DNA of 14,003 nt. It comes from an uncultured Flavobacteriales bacterium (lineage in GTDB: Bacteria; Bacteroidota; Bacteroidia; Flavobacteriales; Crocinitomicaceae). The stretch is from positions 1 through 14,003 of the forward strand of contig CAMLDR010000113.1 in assembly GCA_946478775.1 (NCBI GenBank). Direction: 5' to 3'. How positions within the stretch are numbered: the stretch's first letter is position 1; every line of letters starts with the position of its first letter. Below the pieces are notes generated by a model. The model was not told the DNA's origin. It was given only the letters and a program-made list of their open reading frames with translations, and ran no database searches. Below are positions 9,415 to 14,003 of the stretch, piece after piece. The position numbers and the translations under genes are program-made.

Positions 9415-9504
9415 ATAGTGTAAATCAAGGCCTTTGTGGATGCAATTAATCATCTGCACCTTATTGATTGTTATTCCTGCGTCCTTATACGAATACATGA
9501 AAGC

Positions 9505-10182
9505 ATGAGTAAAACTGAAATTCTGATTATCGACGATGAACCTCAGATTCGCAAATTACTTGAGATTAATCTGGAGAACAACGACTATAAAGTGAGTATG
9601 GCTGAAACAGGTCAGGAAGGTTTACTAAAAGCAGTTAATCATCCGCCGGATCTGATCCTGCTTGATCTTGGACTTCCGGATAAAAGTGGACATTTGGTGC
9701 TGAAGGAACTGCGAGTATGGTACCACAAACCAATCATCATTCTTTCTGTGCAGGATGACGAAGAGAGTATTGTGAAGGCGTTGGACAATGGTGCAAATGA
9801 CTATCTGACCAAACCATTTCGGTCGCAGGAGTTACTTGCACGAATCCGTTCCGGAATTCGCCATTCGGAATTGCATCCGGTAAGCACTATTTTACGATTT
9901 GATGCCATTGAACTGGATCTCACATCACGAGTTTTAAAAAAGGACGGCAACGAAATAAAACTAACTTTTACAGAGTACTCGCTGTTGTCTTTACTGGCAA
10001 AATACGCCGGAAAAGTGCTGACTCATCAGTTTATTTTAAAAGAAGTTTGGGGACCGGGATACCAAATGGAAACACAATATTTGAGGGTGTTTGTCGCTCA
10101 AATTCGAAAAAAGATTGAGGACAACCCCAATGAACCAAAACATCTTCTAACGGAAAGTCGGGTCGGGTACCGGTTTATATGA
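9505..10182 (+). CDS. kdpE: Response regulator KdpE (OmpR/PhoB family)
   Basis: This is a DNA-binding response regulator, expected to activate the kdp operon once phosphorylated. Starting at ATG 9505 gives 225 residues, the same length as E. coli KdpE; the longer frame from GTG 9436 adds 23 residues with no receiver-domain homology, so I reject it. The receiver domain (about 4-118) has the acidic pair Asp10-Asp11, phospho-acceptor Asp54 in LILLDLGLPD, Ser81 and Lys103 in YLTKPF. LDLGLPD and the following RVWYHKP resemble KdpE specifically. The C-terminal winged helix (about 128-225) includes LTFTEYSLLSLLAKYAGKVLT and ends VGYRF. It follows kup by 90 bases rather than adjoining the kinase. Its TGA overlaps or nearly touches the next gene. 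Confidence 0.94.
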   Translation: MSKTEILIIDDEPQIRKLLEINLENNDYKVSMAETGQEGLLKAVNHPPDLILLDLGLPDKSGHLVLKELRVWYHKPIIILSVQDDEESIVKALDNGANDYLTKPFRSQELLARIRSGIRHSELHPVSTILRFDAIELDLTSRVLKKDGNEIKLTFTEYSLLSLLAKYAGKVLTHQFILKEVWGPGYQMETQYLRVFVAQIRKKIEDNPNEPKHLLTESRVGYRFI

Positions 10183-10211
10183 CTTTACTAACATACAACT
10201 CACAAAGGCTT

Positions 10212-10970
10212 ATGAAATACTTAGCACTCATTTTTTTAATGATTCATGGTCATTTATACGGCCAGGTTGTCAATACAGGTATGACAGCGAACTATGACTC
10301 ATTGGAAGTTGGAAAATTAAAAATCGGGGGGTTAATTGACACCTACTATGGCTTCGATTTAAATCAGCCCGAAACTTCCGACAGACCTTATTGTGTTTCT
10401 TCTGCCCGTCACAATGAAATCAATATCAACCTGGCTTACATCGAATTGCAATATATCAATAAACGTGTGCGTGGCAGATTGGTTCCCGGATTCGGAACAT
10501 ACATCAATGCCAACTACGCAAATGAAAAAGGAAGTCTGAAAAACCTGATTGAAGCAAACGTAGGAGTTCGACTTTCGAAAAAAAGAGATATCTGGGTCGA
10601 CGCCGGAATTCTGGGATCTCCTTTCACTAATGAAACAGCTATTTCAAAAGATCACTTGATGTACACACGCTCATTCGCTCCGGAATATGTACCCTATTAT
10701 TTGACTGGTGTGAAGGTGAGTGCCCCCATTGGGAAAAAAATAAAGGCCTACGGATATATTCTCAACGGCTGGCAGGTAATAAGCGATGTTAATAATCCAC
10801 TTTCCGTGGGAACACAGATTGAATACCGGCCCTCTCAGACAGTATTGATTAACTGGGATACTTACGTTGGTGATGAATCTTCCAAATTAACCCCGGAGAA
10901 TCGTACACGCTATTTCACGGATGTTTATTTAATCTATAACTCCACGAAGAAATTTTCAATGACCTCCTGA
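10212..10970 (+). CDS. Outer-membrane porin-like protein, 5' part of an interrupted gene
   Basis: This is a second barrel protein related to the one at 3039. Shared landmarks are RHNEI, RGRLVPGFGTY, the WVDAG motif, LNGWQ and LIYNSTKKFS. From ATG 10212 it opens with a signal peptide (MKYLALIFLMIHGHLYGQ). An alternative ATG at 10179 overlaps the kdpE stop as ATGA, adds 11 residues and would also give an export signal. Reading stops at TGA 10968-10970 after 252 residues, well short of a full barrel, yet the same frame continues with convincing barrel sequence to 11321. I read this as one gene broken by a single nonsense codon: a recent pseudogene, a sequencing error or, least likely, readthrough. 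It closes the potassium island and is probably co-transcribed with kdpE. Confidence 0.8.
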   Translation: MKYLALIFLMIHGHLYGQVVNTGMTANYDSLEVGKLKIGGLIDTYYGFDLNQPETSDRPYCVSSARHNEININLAYIELQYINKRVRGRLVPGFGTYINANYANEKGSLKNLIEANVGVRLSKKRDIWVDAGILGSPFTNETAISKDHLMYTRSFAPEYVPYYLTGVKVSAPIGKKIKAYGYILNGWQVISDVNNPLSVGTQIEYRPSQTVLINWDTYVGDESSKLTPENRTRYFTDVYLIYNSTKKFSMTS

Positions 10971-11321
10971 GCATACATTGGGATGCAGGATAAAAAAGAT
11001 TCACTGGGTGTTAAATCTCAAGCCATTTGGTGGCAAGGGAATGTGATGGCCGCTTACCAATTTACCAAAGCTATTTCTTTGGCAGGTCGAATAGAGTATT
11101 ATAACGATCTAAACTCCGTGCAAGTTGTTCCGATTACCTCGGTAAAAGGATTTGATGCATTTAGCGCGGGTTTATGTCTCAATGTGAAAATCGGTGACAA
11201 TGCTTTATTTAGATTGGAAGGAAGGTCGTTCTTTTCAGAACGGAAAATGTTCATCGGCAAAAACGACCAGGAAACAACCAGCAGCAATTTATTAATCACT
11301 AACCTGACCGTTTGGTTTTAG
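10971..11321 (+). pseudogene. 3' part of the interrupted porin-like gene
   Basis: This is the in-frame continuation of the barrel gene after the TGA at 10968-10970. It has about 116 residues, with an internal ATG at 10983 that could be mistaken for a start. It has no signal peptide, so on its own it could not reach the outer membrane. The sequence keeps amphipathic strands such as IWWQGNVMAAYQFT and ISLAGRIEYYND, then NALFRLEGRSFF. It ends in LTVWF with a C-terminal Phe, the usual signal for outer-membrane barrel insertion. Because the C-terminus is still well formed, the interruption is either very recent or an artefact. Confidence 0.72.
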
Positions 11322-11394
11322 TGTAAATCCGGAAATGGCGCCTTTTATTGAATCAATTATAAAAAGTACCAGGATTCCTCTTTTGAAATAGAAT

Positions 11395-12432
11395 TTATCC
11401 GCGAAGACTGTTCTTTGAAAGCGGCTTCGACAAAGGTCTTAAACGAACGAATTGCAAAAACAAAATCCCGAACAGAACCACAGCACACAACAAATGAGAC
11501 ACTTGTACGAATCCTGGCATATCTGCGTAAGCCAGTAAAACTCCGCCTGTCAATTCGATTGCCAGTACCAGAAAGGCCCAGTAAACGGATTTCACCTTAT
11601 CGGTTTTGTAATTCAGGAATACCAGTAAGACCATGAGCACCAACACAGCCCAGGAGAAGGAACGGTGGATGAAAAATGTCCATCCGAAACGGCTGGTCCA
11701 GGAATCCCTTCCCAAGCCCTGCTGTGTCAACTGATCGATGTATTCTCTCACCTGCGTTCCAAGAAACATCTGGTAAGCCGTAATCGCTAAAATGATTGCG
11801 ATCAGCCACTTCATGGCAACCGGCAGATTCAGTGTCTTCTGCTGTTTCGGACTGATCCTGCGAATGAGCAGCAACTGCAGGCAGACAACCAAAAGCGCCA
11901 GGAACATGTGCACGGTAATAGTCCAGGGTACCAGATTCGTGGCTACCACGATGGAGCCAAACCATCCGTTCAACCCGATCGCAACCAGGTTAATGAATGA
12001 GAGCCACACCAAACGACGGTCTTTCCTGTATTTCAGGAATCCCCAAAGGAAAATGATCAAAACTCCGTTCCCCGCAAGGAATCCCACCAGGCGATTTCCG
12101 TATTCCGTCCAGGTTCTTTGCGCATTGAAAGGCTCTTCTTCGTAGGTCCTCGGGTCCTTTTTGATCTTCTCAGCCGTTTCTTTCATGCCCAATGCGGTTA
12201 GGAACCGGGCAAACTTCTCGACCTTAGCTACCCGTTTTTCTCCGTAAACTTCGCGGTAATTTTCAGGCAGTTGTGCTTCACTCGTTGGCGGTACCCAGCT
12301 GCCAAAACACTTAGGCCAATCCGGACAGCCCATGCCGCTTCCTGAAGTTCGGACAACGCTTCCTGCAATAATTACCAAAAAGATAAATACCAGCGTAATC
12401 CAGTTTAATCGTATAAAAGCCTTTGAGAACAT
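11395..12432 (-). CDS. ctaA: Heme A synthase, CtaA/COX15 family
   Basis: This 345-residue membrane protein oxidises the C8 methyl of heme O to make heme A for aa3-type cytochrome oxidases. About eight hydrophobic helices are visible. The N-terminus has RTSGSGMGCPDWPKCFGSW with the cysteine pair Cys36/Cys42 in the first outer loop, and a longer loop follows (46-107). Histidines His175 (TVHMF), His256 (FIHRS) and His313 (QVSHL) fit the heme ligands of the family. The first expected His, in ExxHR, is Asn113 here (E110-Y-G-N-R114); I recall this variant from other phyla, so it is not taken as inactivating. The gene converges on the potassium island with 73 bases between and is functionally unrelated to it. 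It marks an aerobic organism. Start is ATG at 12432, just after a consensus promoter element. Confidence 0.93.
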   Translation of the reverse strand: MFSKAFIRLNWITLVFIFLVIIAGSVVRTSGSGMGCPDWPKCFGSWVPPTSEAQLPENYREVYGEKRVAKVEKFARFLTALGMKETAEKIKKDPRTYEEEPFNAQRTWTEYGNRLVGFLAGNGVLIIFLWGFLKYRKDRRLVWLSFINLVAIGLNGWFGSIVVATNLVPWTITVHMFLALLVVCLQLLLIRRISPKQQKTLNLPVAMKWLIAIILAITAYQMFLGTQVREYIDQLTQQGLGRDSWTSRFGWTFFIHRSFSWAVLVLMVLLVFLNYKTDKVKSVYWAFLVLAIELTGGVLLAYADMPGFVQVSHLLCAVVLFGILFLQFVRLRPLSKPLSKNSLRG

Positions 12433-12449
12433 AGTCGTTGTTTGGAACC

Positions 12450-12457
12450 CAAAATTA
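12450..12457 (-). promoter_or_regulatory. Likely -7 element of the ctaA promoter
   Basis: On the minus strand this reads TAATTTTG, an exact match to TAnnTTTG, 17 bases upstream of the ctaA ATG, implying a very short leader. A clear -33 TTG at the right distance is not seen. Confidence 0.45.
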
Positions 12458-12538
12458 GGTATAAATGACGGTGATAAAGTTGATGCAAGTCATTTTTTGA
12501 GTGATTCATCCGGAAAATTAGTGTTTAGACGCTTCATT

Positions 12539-12572
12539 CATCTCCCCCTTTGAAGGGGGATAAAGGGGGATG
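12539..12572. repeat. Intergenic G/C-run palindromic repeat
   Basis: TCCCCCTT (12543-12550) and AAGGGGGA (12553-12560) form an 8-bp stem with a two-base loop. A second GGGGGAT (12565-12571) can compete for the same C-run, and the outer ends CAT/ATG also pair. It lies in the 289-base gap between ctaA and the small secreted gene; the rest of that gap holds only the two promoters listed. I recall similar C5/G5 elements scattered in Bacteroidota genomes, so it is probably a repeat family member. It could also act as a terminator-like structure. Confidence 0.6.
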
Positions 12573-12670
12573 GCCACCCCTCATGATCTCCCACTCAAGG
12601 AAAGAAAACACCACCAGCACATCCGCAGCAACAAACTACTCGAAGCGAACAGAATACGACAAATGCATTA

Positions 12671-12701
12671 TTGCAGGGAATGATTTTCCGCCGTTACTTT
12701 G
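12671..12701 (+). promoter_or_regulatory. Likely promoter of the small secreted protein gene
   Basis: A TTG (12671-12673) is followed after 20 bases by TTACTTTG (12694-12701), one mismatch from TAnnTTTG. Spacing fits the Bacteroidota -33/-7 promoter, and the ATG at 12722 lies 20 bases downstream. Confidence 0.45.
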
Positions 12702-12721
12702 TTTCACTAAATTATTACGAC

Positions 12722-13126
12722 ATGAAACAGATTCTTTTAATCATCAGCCTGCTTTTCACCTCCATCGTTTCTTTTGCCCAGTTAAACATTTCTACCAATT
12801 ACCGTCAGGACGGGGTTTGGAACGAAGAAACTTCGAAATGGGATATTTTGTCTACGGATGAAGCCGGAACATTGTTCGAATTCAACAAGGAGTTAACGAC
12901 TTTCCACCACATTACGGCAAGTATCTCTTCCGATTACTTCATCAGTAAGTACGATTACAACGAAGAGGAAGTGAAATACACCATGACTATCAAAAGCGAC
13001 GTAGGGAATGAATACGAAATGATCATTGACGGAGTCAATAATTGCGTATGCTTCTTCTACTGGAGAGACAGCAAATACTATTTGGTGCGCCACTCGATCA
13101 AAAACACGTGGATTAAAGAGAATTGA
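12722..13126 (+). CDS. Small secreted protein of unknown function
   Basis: This 134-residue protein starts MKQILLIISLLFTSIVSFAQ, a clear Sec signal peptide with likely cleavage around SFA-Q and no lipobox Cys, so it should be released to the periplasm or beyond. A frame from TTG 12671 adds 17 residues ahead of the signal and overlaps the promoter, so I chose ATG 12722. The mature part (about 114 residues) is acidic and rich in aromatic and beta-forming residues. It has a YDYNEEEVKYTMTIKSD stretch and a NCVCFFYWRDSKYY segment whose two Cys are separated by one residue. I recognise no domain. It stands alone, divergent from ctaA, with a palindromic repeat immediately after its stop. Confidence 0.7.
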   Translation: MKQILLIISLLFTSIVSFAQLNISTNYRQDGVWNEETSKWDILSTDEAGTLFEFNKELTTFHHITASISSDYFISKYDYNEEEVKYTMTIKSDVGNEYEMIIDGVNNCVCFFYWRDSKYYLVRHSIKNTWIKEN

Positions 13127-13211
13127 GAATGAAAATTGAGAATGAGAGGAATTTCTGAAATTCTAACTTCAACGAATATATTCCCCTCATTCTCTTTCTG
13201 TTTCTCATTCT
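13123..13211. repeat. Intergenic inverted repeat with doubled arms
   Basis: The inner arms GAGAATGAGAGGAA (13138-13151) and TTCCCCTCATTCTC (13181-13194) pair with 13 of 14 matches around a 29-base loop. The left arm's core TTGAGAATGA occurs twice (13123-13132, 13136-13145), and a second TCTCATTCT (13203-13211) sits on the right. A further small dyad GAATTTC/GAAATTC lies at 13149-13163. The first copy overlaps the upstream stop codon. It may be a dispersed repeat or a terminator without a T-run. Confidence 0.6.
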
Positions 13212-13235
13212 GATAATTACCGTACATTTACCTCA

Positions 13236-14003
13236 TGAAGATCGGAATAATCGGATTGGGATGGCTCGGACTTCCTCTCGCCAAATCACTATTAAATAAA
13301 GGGTTCCAGGTAATCGGAACGACAAGATCACGGGCAGTTGGTCTTTCACACGAACAGTTTTCGCATGTGCTGTTCGATCCGCTGGTAAAAAAACAAGTCA
13401 GTACCGCTTATTTCGGCGATCTGGACGTGCTTGTCCTGGCTTTCACGCCTTCCAAAGCAGATGAAAAAGCATACGCCAAAGATTGTGTCCGACTGCTTGA
13501 CCTCGTTCCTGCCTCCTGTAAAGTCATCCAGATCAGTTCTACAGGCGTTTATCCGCAGCGGGACGGAATCTTCAATGAAATTGATTATCCTGCCGGTTCC
13601 ATTAAAACAAATGCTATCGGTTACGCAGAACTAGCTCTTAGTTCCATGCTCCGCGACCGGCTGACAGTTATTCGTTTAAGCGGATTGGTTGGTCCTCATC
13701 GGTATCCGGCAACTGCGATGACAAAATCAGGGAAAAGGTACCAATCCTTTGATCGTGTGAACTTAATCCACCTGGAAGACAGTATCGGTTTGATCGAACA
13801 CGTGATCCAAAACAGGATTTGGAATAGAACAATCAACGGATGCGCGACCGAACACCCTTTTAAAGGACCGTTTTATAGCAATATGGCTTCTAAACTGGGA
13901 ATTGAGGCTCCTCTTTTCGAAGACAAAACACGTTCTGAACGCATCATTTCGAACCGGCTTTCCATCGAACTGGGATACAAATACATCTATCCTGATCCGA
14001 ATG
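13236..14003 (+). CDS. yeeZ: YeeZ-like NAD(P)-binding epimerase/reductase (3' end cut by window)
   Basis: The frame starts at ATG 13236 and stays open to the last base, giving 256 residues; E. coli YeeZ has about 274, so only a short tail is missing. The N-terminus MKIGIIGLGWLGLPLAKSL is a Rossmann dinucleotide-binding loop. Later motifs match YeeZ as I remember it: ISSTGVYP, a Tyr at IGYAE, RLSGLVGPHRYP, VNLIHLEDSIGLIEH, NGCATEHPFKGPFY, ASKLGIEAPLF and ELGYKYIYPDP. The family is an extended short-chain dehydrogenase whose substrate is not established. A weak TACATTTA (13223-13230) could be a -7 element but leaves almost no leader. There is no obvious link to its neighbours. Confidence 0.85.

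Noticed and set aside
9436..9504. GTG-initiated N-terminal extension of kdpE
   Set aside because: The extra 23 residues have no receiver-domain similarity, and ATG 9505 gives exactly the usual KdpE length.
10968..10970. TGA as a reassigned or recoded codon
   Set aside because: TGA is the normal stop of kdpE, the first porin and the small secreted gene, and no recoding structure was recognised.
11322..11394. Bidirectional terminator between the second porin and ctaA
   Set aside because: Only loop-less short palindromes (such as ATTGA-A-TCAAT at 11347-11357) are present, with no credible stem-loop.
11597..12145. Additional open frames on both strands within ctaA
   Set aside because: They overlap the well-conserved heme A synthase frame and show no recognisable protein features.
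12550..12861. 103-codon frame starting in the G/C-run repeat
   Set aside because: It begins with TTG inside the palindrome, looks like non-coding composition, and overlaps the better-supported secreted gene in another frame.

Overview
The window most likely comes from a Bacteroidota genome, probably order Flavobacteriales (a Fluviicola/Crocinitomicaceae-like organism is a guess). The reasons are moderate GC, weak or absent Shine-Dalgarno sequences, promoter-like TAnnTTTG elements of the Bacteroidota sigma factor, outer-membrane beta-barrel proteins of a Bacteroidota type, and intergenic G/C-run palindromes of a kind I recall from that phylum. No tRNA, rRNA, CRISPR array or insertion sequence was seen.

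Positions 1-11321 form one potassium-uptake island read entirely on the plus strand. It starts with the structural genes of the high-affinity Kdp ATPase: the 3' end of kdpA, then kdpB, kdpC and, one base later, an outer-membrane porin-like protein. A GC-rich hairpin (4425-4456) follows. Next come the sensory genes: a stand-alone KdpD N-terminal sensor (KdpD + USP domains, no kinase) and a separate membrane histidine kinase (TM-loop-TM-HAMP-PAS-HisKA-HATPase). Then come kup, a second and unrelated class of K+ transporter with its own likely promoter, and the response regulator kdpE. The island ends with a second porin-like gene, homologous to the first but interrupted by an in-frame TGA. The inferred scheme is K+ entry through the outer membrane by porin(s), inner-membrane transport by KdpABC and Kup, and control by a three-piece KdpD/HK/KdpE relay.

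Positions 11395-14003 look like ordinary chromosome. A minus-strand heme A synthase (ctaA/COX15 type) converges on the island. A divergent gene for a small secreted protein of unknown function follows, then the start of a YeeZ-like NAD(P)-binding epimerase/reductase cut by the window edge. Two intergenic palindromic repeats lie here (12539-12572 and 13123-13211).

The most noteworthy points are the physically split KdpD, the two porin paralogues that bracket the regulatory genes and kup, kup sitting between kinase and regulator, and the single nonsense codon in the second porin. None of these amounts to a wholly new system, but the dedicated K+ outer-membrane porin idea is testable.
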